The notes below the pieces were generated by a model that saw only the letters and a program-made list of their open reading frames with translations, was not told the DNA's origin and did not search any database. 64,000 nt of DNA. Origin: Anaerolineae bacterium. Its GTDB lineage: Bacteria > Chloroflexota > Anaerolineae > Aggregatilineales > Phototrophicaceae. The DNA lies in contig JAJECX010000043.1 in assembly GCA_022821805.1 (NCBI GenBank), forward strand, positions 1 through 64,000. Reading direction: 5' to 3'. Positions 1-8,350 of this stretch are shown one piece after another. The position numbers and the translations under genes are program-made. Position 1 is the stretch's first letter. Each line of letters begins with the position of its first letter.

Positions 1-236
1 GTCTTGCTGCGGAAGGCCACGATAATCGCTTCTTCTTGCTCGCTCAGGACAGTGGATCGCCGCTGCTTCGGTCCCATCGGCAGGTCTTTGACGGAATCGC
101 GATTCTTCCACTTCGCGACCGTCTTAGGATTGATGCCATACCGTTTGGCCAGCTTCCTTATGCTCTCTTGACTATTCTGTATCGCTCGGCGGGTTGCCTC
201 TGTCGTTGTGGCGCGAGGGTGAAGTATCTGTCCCAT
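1..236 (-). CDS. IS481-type transposase, N-terminal part (runs off the window)
   Basis: Read on the minus strand from an ATG at 236, this gives 78 codons open to the window edge. The protein starts with a helix-turn-helix region containing KLAKRYGINPKTVAKWK, followed by a segment ending EQEEAIIVAFR. That is the usual N-terminus of IS481-family transposases, which carry an rve/DDE integrase domain further on; that domain lies outside the window. A ribosome site AAAGGACG precedes the ATG. I see no frameshift in the visible part, so whether the element is complete cannot be judged here. The family assignment is from remembered sequence character, not a search. Confidence 0.8.
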   Translation of the reverse strand, partial: MGQILHPRATTTEATRRAIQNSQESIRKLAKRYGINPKTVAKWKNRDSVKDLPMGPKQRRSTVLSEQEEAIIVAFRSK

Positions 237-268
237 AATTCGTCCTTTTGCTCATTGGAAACAGTACC

Positions 269-274
269 ATTATA
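269..274 (-). promoter_or_regulatory. Transposase -10 hexamer TATAAT
   Basis: A perfect TATAAT on the minus strand lies about 33 bases before the transposase ATG. A poor -35-like TTCACT (293-298) would lie outside the element end, so transcription may depend on the flanking sequence. Confidence 0.4.
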
Positions 275-437
275 ATCCAAGACCATACACCTAGTGAACC
301 ATCGCCTACCCGTTGTAAGAAATGAACAAAAGGATTGCGCGTAATTGGGACAGAATTGCGCTACTTTCGCACGCGCCTCTCAATGTACACTGCTACCAAT
401 GGAGAAGAAGCGCTAGTTCGTCTGTGCGGAGGAGAAA

Positions 438-1898
438 ATGATGAAAAGCAAGGTGGGATTTGGCAGCAAGCGCAAAATGGCTTATCGCCTGATCTCGATT
501 TTCTTGGGACTTGTAATCCTCTATAGCTTTGGCTTTGGCACAATCGCACAAGACGACCCGCCAGCCGACGACGCGGCCGCTGAAGAAACGATGGCGGAAG
601 AGTTGACGATTGCCGCGGTGCAGGCAAATGTGGACGCGGTGCAGTCGAACCTCGATCACGTTTGGATTCTGCTGGCGGGCTTCCTGGTCTTCTTCATGCA
701 GGCCGGTTTCGCCATGCTCGAAGGCGGTATGATCCGTGAAACGGGGGTAGTGAACTCACTCGCCGAAAACTTCATGGATGCCTGTGTCACCGGCATTGTC
801 TTCTTCATCGTTGGCTACGGTATCGCATTCGGCGCATACGATGCCGAAGCGGGTGTCGGCAGTTCGATTCTTGGCGAAGTTGAATTGTTCCTCGGCGGCG
901 CGACTGGCGCAGGCGAAGGCGACGGCACGCTCTTTGTGAATTTCTTCTTCCAGTTTGCCTTTGCTGGCGCGGCGGCGACAATCGCCACGGGCGCCATGGC
1001 TGAACGGACGGAATTCGTTGGCAAGCTCATTTACAGCGCCATCCTGGGCGCGATCATTTACCCGGTCGTTGTCTTCTGGACTTGGGGCGGCGGCTGGATC
1101 ACCGAGGCTGGCTTTGTTGACTTCGCCGGCTCGACCATTGTGCACATGACCGGCGGCATCGTCGCGCTAGTGGGCGCCTACATGCTTGGTCCCCGCGCCG
1201 GTCGCGTATTCGGGCGTCCGCCAGCGGCTTCCAACCTGGCGATCGCCTCACTCGGCACCTTCATCCTCTGGGTCGGCTGGTACGGCTTTAACGTTGGCTC
1301 GACTCTGGCTGCAAGCGATGTGAATCAGCTTGGTTTGGTTGCAGTGAATACCACGCTGGCGGCAGCAGCGGGCGCGCTGGGCGCGATGTTCCATACCTAC
1401 TTCATCACCAAGAACTGGAACGTCAGCTTCGTGCTGAACGGATCGCTAGCCGGTCTCGTCGGCATCACCGCCGGCTGCGCTTATGTCACGCCGATTAACG
1501 CCGTCATCATCGGCGTGCTGTCCGGCATTGTGCTGGTGATTTCAATCGGAGTCGTCGAGTCGATGAAGATTGACGATGCGGTCGGCGCCTTTTCGGTGCA
1601 CGGCGCTTGCGGCGCCTTCGGTACACTGATGATCGGCATCGTCGGTTCGCAAGCCTTACTGGGTCGGGCAAGCCTTTTTGACGGCGGTGGCTTGGATCTG
1701 CTGGGCGCGCAGGTCGTAGGCGTTGTCGGCGTCGCGGTTTGGGTCGGCGTTACCAGCTACATTATGTTCCGGGTGTTGAACGGCATGGACATCCTGCATG
1801 TCGCTCCAGAAGCCGACCGGATCGGCATTGACGCCTACGAACATCACGCCTCGGTTTGGCCCAACGTCCTGCCTCTTCGCGAGTCCGATGAGGAATAA
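438..1898 (+). CDS. amt: Ammonium transporter (Amt/MEP/Rh family)
   Basis: Membrane channel for ammonium uptake. The 486-residue protein begins with a hydrophobic signal-like segment (about 15-38) and an acidic linker, then the usual run of about eleven membrane helices. Family landmarks are visible: the QAGFAMLEGG stretch after the first helix, VDFAGSTIVH with the first pore histidine (about H236), and FSVHGACGAFG with the second pore histidine (about H388). The start is set by a strong GGAGGAGAAA site just before ATG 438. No GlnK/PII gene sits next to it, as is often the case for amt, so nitrogen control cannot be read from this window. It stands alone and is closed by a clear terminator. 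Confidence 0.95.
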   Translation: MMKSKVGFGSKRKMAYRLISIFLGLVILYSFGFGTIAQDDPPADDAAAEETMAEELTIAAVQANVDAVQSNLDHVWILLAGFLVFFMQAGFAMLEGGMIRETGVVNSLAENFMDACVTGIVFFIVGYGIAFGAYDAEAGVGSSILGEVELFLGGATGAGEGDGTLFVNFFFQFAFAGAAATIATGAMAERTEFVGKLIYSAILGAIIYPVVVFWTWGGGWITEAGFVDFAGSTIVHMTGGIVALVGAYMLGPRAGRVFGRPPAASNLAIASLGTFILWVGWYGFNVGSTLAASDVNQLGLVAVNTTLAAAAGALGAMFHTYFITKNWNVSFVLNGSLAGLVGITAGCAYVTPINAVIIGVLSGIVLVISIGVVESMKIDDAVGAFSVHGACGAFGTLMIGIVGSQALLGRASLFDGGGLDLLGAQVVGVVGVAVWVGVTSYIMFRVLNGMDILHVAPEADRIGIDAYEHHASVWPNVLPLRESDEE

Positions 1899-1928
1899 CT
1901 AGCTGATTCGGAAGCAAAACAGAGACGG

Positions 1929-1961
1929 AAAACGGGCGATCCAGATGGGTCGCCCGTTTTC
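1929..1961 (+). terminator. Rho-independent terminator after amt
   Basis: A perfect 11-bp stem, AAAACGGGCGA pairing with TCGCCCGTTTT, encloses a 10-base loop and ends in a T run. It lies 31 bases after the amt stop. Confidence 0.9.
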
Positions 1962-2026
1962 ATTTGAGAATTACAGCGCAATCGATTCAGTCTGACAGCT
2001 AGTTACAGACTGATATTTGCTATCAT

Positions 2027-2467
2027 TTACTCAGCAGGTGGAGTGTACTGATACTCCACGAATGCGGAACGTTTGTTGTTGTCCGAGGTACGGACAAACA
2101 GTTTGAACCTGATCGGAATGTTGCTATAGCCTGTGAGGAAACCTCGGAAGCTCACATAGCTCTTGCCGTTTTCTTCCCAGTACCAAATCTTGCCATGATC
2201 TTCATTTTCGGGAAGATCTTGCTTACTGCCTTTAATGCGCCCCCAACCATCGCCGAACTCTGAAGCATTGTGAAACTTTAGATTCCACTTCGTTTCGCCT
2301 TGAACGGTATTCCACTGGACGAGCCAGCGGGCCGGCTTGTCACCGCCAGTTACAAAGTCAACGCTAAAGCCAGTCGGCGCGGGAAGCAGTTGCCTTTGCG
2401 CGCTTGCCACCGGAACGCCGAGCAGCATAACGACAAGCGCAACCGTAACGATACGTGAAAGTGTCAT
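2027..2467 (-). CDS. Small secreted protein of unknown function
   Basis: A 146-residue protein with a typical signal peptide (hydrophobic residues 5-20, cleavage probably after ASA about residue 23). The mature part is about 120 residues, rich in Trp, Tyr and Phe, with alternating beta-type segments such as ARWLVQWNTV and FKLFVRTSDNN. This looks like a small beta-sandwich, possibly fibronectin III-like. I do not recognise the family. The AAGGAGAAG site before the ATG at 2467 makes the start secure. It stands alone, between the amt terminator and dtd. Confidence 0.75.
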   Translation of the reverse strand: MTLSRIVTVALVVMLLGVPVASAQRQLLPAPTGFSVDFVTGGDKPARWLVQWNTVQGETKWNLKFHNASEFGDGWGRIKGSKQDLPENEDHGKIWYWEENGKSYVSFRGFLTGYSNIPIRFKLFVRTSDNNKRSAFVEYQYTPPAE

Positions 2468-2643
2468 GGTACTTCTCCTTACAACTTAGCCAATAGAACT
2501 TGCCACTGCACTCTATGTTGGATTAGACAATATGTCAAGCAGAGCGAATCGACAAGATTACTCGATCAAATCTCAACTCACTCAATGTTTAGTTTGCGAT
2601 TTTATTCCCTTTCTTTACCACGCTTTATGATGTCTTGTGGCGA

Positions 2644-3093
2644 TTACAGGTGGTCACTGTCCAGCATGATCGTCACCGGGCCGTCGTTTTGGATCGCGAC
2701 CCGCATCAGCGCGCCAAATATCCCGTGTTCCACCCGTGGCACGCCGGCCTTAACGAGGCAGTCTGCGTAGCGTCGGATGACCGGCTCGGCTTTATCAGGC
2801 TGCGCGGCTTGAATGTAACTGGGACGGCGCCCTTTTCGCGCATCGGCGTAGAGCGTGAACTGAGAGACGACCAGGACGCCGCCGCCAACATCCAGCAGCG
2901 ACCGATTCATTTTGCCGTCGTTATCGGAAAATACGCGCAGGTTCGCCGTCTTTTGCGCCAGTTTCGCCGCTTCCGCTTCCGTGTCCGAGTGGGTAACGCC
3001 GACCAGTGCGACGAATCCGCTCGCGATCTCTCCGCTGACTTCGCCGTCAACGGTCACCGACCCGGCGCTAACACGCTGCAATAAAACTCGCAC
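2644..3093 (-). CDS. dtd: D-aminoacyl-tRNA deacylase
   Basis: Removes D-amino acids wrongly attached to tRNA, and glycine from tRNA-Ala, protecting translation in the cytoplasm. The 149 residues match the usual size. The two signature motifs are present: SQFTLYAD near residue 78 and NDGPVTIMLDS near the C-terminus, whose Gly-Pro dipeptide gives chiral selectivity. It begins with the standard MRVLLQRV. The following genes on the same strand (3120-4007) may form a loose cluster but share no obvious function. Confidence 0.95.
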   Translation of the reverse strand: MRVLLQRVSAGSVTVDGEVSGEIASGFVALVGVTHSDTEAEAAKLAQKTANLRVFSDNDGKMNRSLLDVGGGVLVVSQFTLYADARKGRRPSYIQAAQPDKAEPVIRRYADCLVKAGVPRVEHGIFGALMRVAIQNDGPVTIMLDSDHL

Positions 3094-3119
3094 GGCAGAT
3101 TTTCTCCCGAGTGTATGAA

Positions 3120-3413
3120 TCAGGCGCGCCGATTAAGAATCTGCATCACGCGCAGCAAGAAACGCTGACAGCAGGTATCGACGTGATATTGAATATCCAT
3201 CTCTTCAATCGCATTGTCGTACACGCCGCTGATCGTGAAGCGGGGCGCTTCCGTGTGTTCTTCGCAGACGATGCCATCAAATTTGCGCCGCAGTCCCGCG
3301 CCAATGGATTGCCGCGCGCCTTCGAACATGAGCTCTAGCTCGTAACGGTCGAGAAAGGGGTCGGCCAGCGCCTCGCCCTCGACGCGAAGGTCGAATTGAA
3401 TGTCCAGTGACAT
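3120..3413 (-). CDS. Hypothetical protein, 97 residues
   Basis: A small, mostly acidic protein that begins with a beta-type stretch (MSLDIQFDLRVEG) and ends RFLLRVMQILNRRA. It contains two cysteines in DTCCQRF. There is no membrane segment and no motif I can name. It lies 7 bases from the VOC gene upstream and 26 bases before dtd on the same strand, so it is probably co-transcribed with them. Coding is supported by the tight packing and by codon use like that of the neighbours, but the function is unknown. Confidence 0.6.
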   Translation of the reverse strand: MSLDIQFDLRVEGEALADPFLDRYELELMFEGARQSIGAGLRRKFDGIVCEEHTEAPRFTISGVYDNAIEEMDIQYHVDTCCQRFLLRVMQILNRRA

Positions 3414-3420
3414 ATTGCCT

Positions 3421-3810
3421 TTAGTCGATCATGGGCTTTACGCGCTGCACCAGTTGGATTGCGTATCCCCAAGGATCGCGCAGAAAAGCCAGCTTGTCGC
3501 CATTTGCGCGATGGTCAATATCGCCGTCCAGCGAAGCGCCGGCGGCTACCAGCCGCTCGCGCGTCGCATCCATGTCATCCACGGCAAATGCCAGATGAAA
3601 GGTGACCGCGTGCTGCGCGCGGTAATCGATGATTTCACCCAGCGGATTGCTGTAGACCTCGATCAGGCTCTTGCTCGCGCTATCGGACAAGAAGTGGATA
3701 AAGGGCGGCTCGTCGAAAGATCGCACCAGCGCCATGTCAAGGTTGGCGACATACCAGGCGGCGAGCGCGGCCGGATCGTTCACGTTGAAGGCAATATGTT
3801 CCAGTCTCAT
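3421..3810 (-). CDS. VOC/glyoxalase-fold family protein
   Basis: 129 residues covering one vicinal-oxygen-chelate module. It begins MRLEHIAFNVNDPAALAAWY, with the first metal-ligand histidine position in LEHIAF. A second half carries FHLAFAVDDMDATRERLVAAG, and the chain ends with the usual FLRDPWGYAIQLVQR strand. The spacing of paired beta-alpha-beta-beta-beta units fits glyoxalase/bleomycin-resistance/dioxygenase proteins. The substrate cannot be told from the sequence; such proteins range from lyases to resistance proteins. Confidence 0.85.
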   Translation of the reverse strand: MRLEHIAFNVNDPAALAAWYVANLDMALVRSFDEPPFIHFLSDSASKSLIEVYSNPLGEIIDYRAQHAVTFHLAFAVDDMDATRERLVAAGASLDGDIDHRANGDKLAFLRDPWGYAIQLVQRVKPMID

Positions 3811-3821
3811 TGATTCTTCCT

Positions 3822-4007
3822 TTATTCGAGTTCAAATCGTTCCCGGTCGGCTTCCTGGCTCTCGCAATCCGCTTCTATTTCTTCATCTGGCAGCTGCTGG
3901 CTGCGCACCCAACTGATGCCCATCATAGCCAGAAACACAAGGGCTATGCTCAAAAAGATGATCTCGTCGAAGGGTCCCAAGGCGCCATGAGCCAATATGA
4001 CGGGCAT
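3822..4007 (-). CDS. Small single-pass membrane protein
   Basis: 61 residues: a short N-terminus with a histidine and an LGPFDEIIF motif, one membrane helix (about residues 18-34), then a charged acidic tail. The pattern of small N-terminus, helix and charged tail, with codon use like the neighbours, argues for a real gene. It lies 11 bases before the VOC gene on the same strand. I do not know the family or function. Confidence 0.5.
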   Translation of the reverse strand: MPVILAHGALGPFDEIIFLSIALVFLAMMGISWVRSQQLPDEEIEADCESQEADRERFELE

Positions 4008-4179
4008 ATTCTTCCTTGCGATTGCCGCGGAATCGACAATAGTATACGCAAATGCGCCGCGTTTCTGAACCCAAGCTTGCGCCTCTCAAAGCGGAGGGAA
4101 GACCTTTCCTGCGACCGAAGGCGACATCCGCTAGAACCTGCGCATTGTCATGCGCGCCAGGCTGCCGCTGGACATTCGC

Positions 4180-5052
4180 TCAATCAGGATCTATGGGGAT
4201 TTTGAGGCTTCCGCCAGCAGCGCCCCTGTCATCGTCATCGGCTGCCTGCGCTGGCTCGTCCCCCTCGCCGCTGATGTCGATGCGCACCGCTTTCTTGCCC
4301 AATTGCGCTTTTGGTTTGCTCTTCCGCCGGGTTTTCTTCCGCTGCCGCGGCGCCACGAGATTGACCGCTACATCCGTCTCTGCTGTATCAGGCGCGTCGC
4401 TTGAAATTGCGATTTCATTGCGCTGGCTGGCTTGTTCGTCTTCGCCAGCGACTCCAGGCTGAATGCTTCCGCTGCGATCTTCTGTGTCTGCCGGAGAATC
4501 GGCGGGCTTGCCCAAAACGATTTCCGCTGCTGTGTTAAGCTCATGCTCGGGCAGCTCCGCTCGCATCGATTTCACTCTTGCCTTGATGTCGGTCTCAAAG
4601 ATATCCCAGCGCGAGGGCGCCAGCGATTCCAGCATCAGTTCCAGCGAATCGACCAGCGCTGATTGATGCGAACCGGCGTAGCTCATGGCGAAGATCCGCC
4701 AGGCTCGCAGCGAGCGATAACTTGGATGAAGCCGCAACCCTTCTTCGATGATTGCCAACGACTCCGTCGTTTCGTCCATTTCCAGCAGCGTTGCGCCCAT
4801 CTGCGTGTATAAGCGGGGGATGTCCTTCGGCGGCAAGCCTTGGCTCTTAGGCAGCGCCAGCAGTTCTCGGTACAAGGGAAGCGCCTGTTCCGGCACGCCA
4901 AAGGCGCGCCAGCAGGTCCCCAATTCGAACATGATGCGCGCATTGGCAGGGTAGGTCGTATGCAGCTGCTTGAAGTGCTCAATCGCGCCCCGTAGGTTGC
5001 CGCCCTGCTTCAGACGCAAGCCCGCTTCAATCAACTCGGTTATGACCGCCAT
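4180..5052 (-). CDS. Tetratricopeptide-repeat protein
   Basis: 290 residues. Roughly the first 165 form TPR helical pairs, for example ARIMFELGTCWRAFGVPEQA and LYTQMGATLLEMDETTESLA. The last 110 are low complexity: an acidic patch, a very basic patch (RKKTRRKSKPK) and an acidic end. TPR arrays bind proteins; the basic patch could touch nucleic acid or membrane. An extended -10 (TG-T-TATACT, minus strand, about 5085-5090) lies 33 bases before the start and overlaps a TTGACGCGT motif also found at rho and dnaN. No partner is evident from the context. Confidence 0.8.
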   Translation of the reverse strand: MAVITELIEAGLRLKQGGNLRGAIEHFKQLHTTYPANARIMFELGTCWRAFGVPEQALPLYRELLALPKSQGLPPKDIPRLYTQMGATLLEMDETTESLAIIEEGLRLHPSYRSLRAWRIFAMSYAGSHQSALVDSLELMLESLAPSRWDIFETDIKARVKSMRAELPEHELNTAAEIVLGKPADSPADTEDRSGSIQPGVAGEDEQASQRNEIAISSDAPDTAETDVAVNLVAPRQRKKTRRKSKPKAQLGKKAVRIDISGEGDEPAQAADDDDRGAAGGSLKIPIDPD

Positions 5053-5168
5053 GATCCTTAATCCTCATCGTAAGCGGCAATTGGAGTATAACACGCGTCA
5101 ATTGCCTTACGCACGGCGAGCGAAGCCGTTGCGATGCGCTGCCTTGGGTTGGCGTGAACGAGGCGAGC

Positions 5169-6578
5169 CTATGCTGAGACAACTGGCACGATGTAACCGT
5201 CATCGACCCAGCCTCGCAGCTGCGCTGGATCCACCGACGATGCCAGGAATCCGTTCGGATTCTCGCGCGCCAGGCGAATGAGCGCCTCGTCCTCGTGATA
5301 GGCGGCGAGGAAATCGTGATAGATGCCGCGATCGGGCGAGATATAGCACCAGGGCGCCAACTGATAGGCAGTGTTTTCGCCAAGTTCTGGCAGGCGATAT
5401 TGAATTGGCGGCTTCTTCACGGCATTAACGATGACATCGGCAAAGCGGCTGACCATCGCCTCATGCGAGAATGCCGATTGCAAATAGCTGAGCGTCCCCG
5501 CCGAGGTGCGCCTTCCTTCGCTTAATATCGCGTGGGCGAGTGATGCGGCGGCGTCAATATCGCCATAATCGACCCGGTCGATATGCTCGTCCGGCAAGAG
5601 CTCGCGATAGGTGGCGACGCGCGAAACGATTGGCAGCGTGCCACAGCCCAGCGACTCGAATGGGGTATTGCCGAAGGTCTCCACACAGTTGCCGATGCAC
5701 ATCGTCACATCAGCCAGGCTGTAGTACTCGGGAATGAGGGCTTCGCTGATCCAGTCGTGAAAGACAAAGACATCGCCCAAGCCCGCCTCGTTTATCGTCC
5801 GCCGCAGCTTGTCATAATAGGCGATATTGAGCGAGTCGCTATCCGCGTCCAGCCAGCGCGGCGCCAGCACGCGCAGATTGTCCCAGCCCAGTTCATGCGC
5901 CAAGCGCCTCGTAACCCGCACCACCTCATAGATGCCTTTGTTGGTATCGGGGCGATGCGGGAAGAGCATCACTTTATGATCGGCGACTTCGGCTGGGATG
6001 ACCTTGAAGATGCTTGACGGCGGCGTATAGCGATACAGATCCCAATCAAATCCATTGTGGATCGTGTGCATACGATCGCGCGTCTCTGGCGCGAACTGCG
6101 AAACGGCGGCAGCGTAGGAGGCTCGCGTATGCTCGGAAGGCAGAATCCATTCATCGCCCTGGAATAGAAAGGCGGATTGCAGCGTCTCGGGATAAATGAT
6201 GCTTCGCAGCGATATCACGGTTGGCTTGGCTTGATAAACGAGCGGAAAAATCAGCCCGCCATCGTGGCTGTAGTGGATATCGGCGTCGGCAATGGCGTCG
6301 CCAACATAGCGCATGGCGTTGGCAATATGGTATAGCGGTGTGAAGTAGGGCTCCGGATAAGGCTGCTTGAAACGCAAGACCGGCCGGATTTCGACATTTT
6401 CATGCCACTTGAAGGGCGACATTGAACCTTCGCGCTGGGTCGAGAGTATCGTCAGGCGATGACCCAACTCGCCCAGATGCAGCGCTACTTTCTTCAGCTG
6501 CGCCTGCCCGCCGCCCATGGCAAAGTCGGCAAACAGCGGCGTCATGGAGAAGACGGCGATCTTTTTGGGCTCGCTCAT
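5169..6578 (-). CDS. Glycosyltransferase, GT4-like (GT-B fold)
   Basis: A 469-residue protein if it starts at MSEPKKIAVFS. It opens with a Rossmann strand followed by the donor/acceptor loop GGGQAQLKKVALHLGELGHRLTIL. The C-terminal half carries ADVTMCIGNCVETFGNTPFESLGCGTLPIV, which resembles the E-x7-E nucleotide-sugar site of GT4 enzymes. It probably transfers a sugar from a nucleotide donor; the acceptor is unknown. The frame is open further upstream, with ATGs at 6668 and 6737, but that extension is low complexity, so I took the start at the conserved fold. It lies 173 bases after pyrH on the same strand. Confidence 0.82.
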   Translation of the reverse strand: MSEPKKIAVFSMTPLFADFAMGGGQAQLKKVALHLGELGHRLTILSTQREGSMSPFKWHENVEIRPVLRFKQPYPEPYFTPLYHIANAMRYVGDAIADADIHYSHDGGLIFPLVYQAKPTVISLRSIIYPETLQSAFLFQGDEWILPSEHTRASYAAAVSQFAPETRDRMHTIHNGFDWDLYRYTPPSSIFKVIPAEVADHKVMLFPHRPDTNKGIYEVVRVTRRLAHELGWDNLRVLAPRWLDADSDSLNIAYYDKLRRTINEAGLGDVFVFHDWISEALIPEYYSLADVTMCIGNCVETFGNTPFESLGCGTLPIVSRVATYRELLPDEHIDRVDYGDIDAAASLAHAILSEGRRTSAGTLSYLQSAFSHEAMVSRFADVIVNAVKKPPIQYRLPELGENTAYQLAPWCYISPDRGIYHDFLAAYHEDEALIRLARENPNGFLASSVDPAQLRGWVDDGYIVPVVSA

Positions 6579-6751
6579 TCTTGAGGCGCGCTCTTCCACT
6601 ACTATGCGGCTGTTGGGGCGATTCTGCGAATCGTCCGCTGGCGTATTAGGTCTTTCTTCGGGCGACATGCAGGGGCGCGTAGGTCGCGTAGACACAGACC
6701 GCCGACACAGCCCGTCAGTCGCCCCTACAATTTCCATGTATTTGGCTAGTT

Positions 6752-7510
6752 CTACAAGGGCAAGGATGGTTGACGTCCGGGCAGTTCGCTGATTAAGGTG
6801 CCGACGGATTGTTCTCCTTGCAGCGCTTTGACCAAGTCATGCGGGTTCCAGAAATTGAGCACGATGATTGGCATAGCGTTTTCCTGGCAGAGCGTGAAGG
6901 CGGTTGTATCCATCACTCGCAGCTGCTGATCGAGCACATCCTGGTAGCTCAGTTGATTGAAGCGCGTCGCGTCCGGATTCTCCAATGGGTCGGCTGAGTA
7001 AACGCCATCGACCTTGGTCGCCTTGACGATGACATCGGCATGGATTTCGCTGGCTCTCAGCGCCGCGGCCGAGTCGGTCGTGAAGTAGGGGTTGCCGATG
7101 CCGCCGGACAGGATTACCACCCGACCTTTCTCCATATGACGGATCGCCCGCAAGCGAATATAGGGTTCCGCCACCGAATTCATCTCGACGGCGGTTTGCA
7201 CTCGTGTGACAATGCCCAGTCGCTCAATGGCGTCTTGCAGCGCCAAGCCGTTCATCACCGTCGCGATCATGCCCATGTGGTCGGCTGTGCTGCGGTCCAT
7301 ACCCAGCTTCGCGGCCGGTTCGCCGCGCCACAAATTGCCGCCGCCAATCACGATGGCAACCTGCATGCCCAGTTGAAAAACTTCCTGCACGCGCTGGGCG
7401 ATATAGGCTGTCATTTCCGGATCAATGCCCATGCCGCTCTCGCGGGCCAGGGCTTCTCCACTCAATTTCAACAAAACACGATGATATGGCAACTGGTCAT
7501 TCGCCGTCAT
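6752..7510 (-). CDS. pyrH: UMP kinase
   Basis: Phosphorylates UMP to UDP in pyrimidine nucleotide synthesis; the bacterial enzyme is an amino-acid-kinase-fold hexamer. Landmarks: LLKLSGEAL at the N-terminus, the glycine-rich VIGGGNLWRG, the GGIGNPYFTTDSAAALRA motif and KATKVDGVYSADP. I start at ATG 7510 (about 252 residues) because AAGGAGCAAGC sits right before it; an ATG 24 bases upstream lacks such a site. It is in the classical rpsB-tsf-pyrH order, but a MerB-like gene separates tsf from pyrH and there is no frr after it. Confidence 0.95.
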   Translation of the reverse strand: MTANDQLPYHRVLLKLSGEALARESGMGIDPEMTAYIAQRVQEVFQLGMQVAIVIGGGNLWRGEPAAKLGMDRSTADHMGMIATVMNGLALQDAIERLGIVTRVQTAVEMNSVAEPYIRLRAIRHMEKGRVVILSGGIGNPYFTTDSAAALRASEIHADVIVKATKVDGVYSADPLENPDATRFNQLSYQDVLDQQLRVMDTTAFTLCQENAMPIIVLNFWNPHDLVKALQGEQSVGTLISELPGRQPSLPL

Positions 7511-7569
7511 GCTTGCTCCTTGGTTGTTTGCCACAAGGAATATTCGCCGAAAATCGGGCTAGAGTCAAA

Positions 7570-8250
7570 TTAATATGGCGCTATCGTCCAGAAATCGTCG
7601 GTTAAGCCGAGCGCGCGAAAAACTGCGATGGCTTCTTCAGCTGTTCGGCCGCGGAATCGCGGCGACATCCGGTCGTGATACCAGCGCTTGGCGAGTTCCC
7701 ACACGTGATCCAGCGTCAAAACAGCGCCACGGGCGCGCTTCTCGATTCGACACCAATCATCAATTTCCGCTTCCGACCGGAAGAGCAGAATCGTCCCTCA
7801 AGTGTCTACGATGTCGTCATACCAATGGCGAAATGGCTTGGCAAAATGCGCAAATGCATTCCGCCCGCCGATTAGCTTGCTGTCGTCCACGCCGTATTCG
7901 ACAATTTCGCCGCCCAAGGGATGGCGCGCCTCAATGCGAGCGTCAGCGCCGAGCATGGCTGGGATGCCCAGCGAATCCCAAGCGCAATTGGCGTAGTACG
8001 CGGTCTTGCCGATGAAAACACGATAATCGGTCGGCGCCGCTGAAAAGGGGTGCGCCATCAGGATTTCGCCGCTTTCCGCCTCCAACACCAGCGCATGAGC
8101 ATCGTGTAAGCGCTGCAGCGCCTGCCGCGCCTCGGCTTCGGCAATCGCGAAGCGCGCGCCCAATGCCCGAGCGCTTGGAGCATACCCGCTCGCGGCTAGC
8201 GCCTCATAGACAGAAAGGCGAATGCCCCAGTCTGTTTCAGTCAGGTCCAT
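7570..8250 (-). CDS. MerB (organomercurial lyase)-like protein with in-frame UGA; candidate selenoprotein
   Basis: A continuous reading frame of 226 codons on the minus strand, broken only by one TGA (7798-7800, codon 151). After it the frame stays open to TAA at 7570 with clearly coding sequence (GTILLFRSEAEIDDWC and on). The first part is a small winged-helix-like region; then YANCAWDSLGIPAML gives a cysteine at 89 and an aspartate at 92, matching the Cys96/Asp99 pair of MerB. The TGA sits where MerB has its second catalytic cysteine (Cys159): the spacing is 62 codons here against 63 in MerB. A GGU-loop hairpin follows. Readings: selenocysteine insertion, a nonsense mutation in a pseudogene, or a base-call error. 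Without recoding, a 150-residue truncated product would result. Confidence 0.65.
7770..7800 (-). promoter_or_regulatory. Candidate bacterial SECIS hairpin after in-frame UGA
   Basis: Nineteen bases after the UGA (minus strand) is a GGTC loop (7778-7775) closed by a perfect 5-bp stem, CTTCC with GGAAG. Bacterial SECIS elements are loosely defined as a short hairpin within the reading frame, with a G at the first loop positions, about 16-37 bases after the UGA. This fits, but the stem is short and such hairpins are common by chance in GC-rich DNA. Confidence 0.4.
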
Positions 8251-8350
8251 GATTCTGTACCGACGAAGAAGGGATCAGCATTGCGCTAATCCCCGAATTG
8301 ACGCTGACGCTTGTCCTCATGCGATGCCAAAGAATCGCCTGACCAGGACG

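Larger units (their letters stand above)
1..289 (-). mobile_element. End of an IS481-like insertion sequence
   Basis: The transposase start lies about 50 bases inside a likely element end. On the minus strand the sequence TGTATGGTCTTGG begins at 289, starting with TG as IS481-type ends do. It runs into a TATAAT hexamer (269-274) that could drive the transposase. The other end and the target duplication are outside the window, so the boundary at 289 is an inference. Confidence 0.5.

Noticed and set aside
7575..8015. 146-codon plus-strand frame over the MerB-like gene
   Set aside because: Composition is antisense-like (Arg-rich) and the minus strand carries recognisable lyase sequence on both sides of the UGA.
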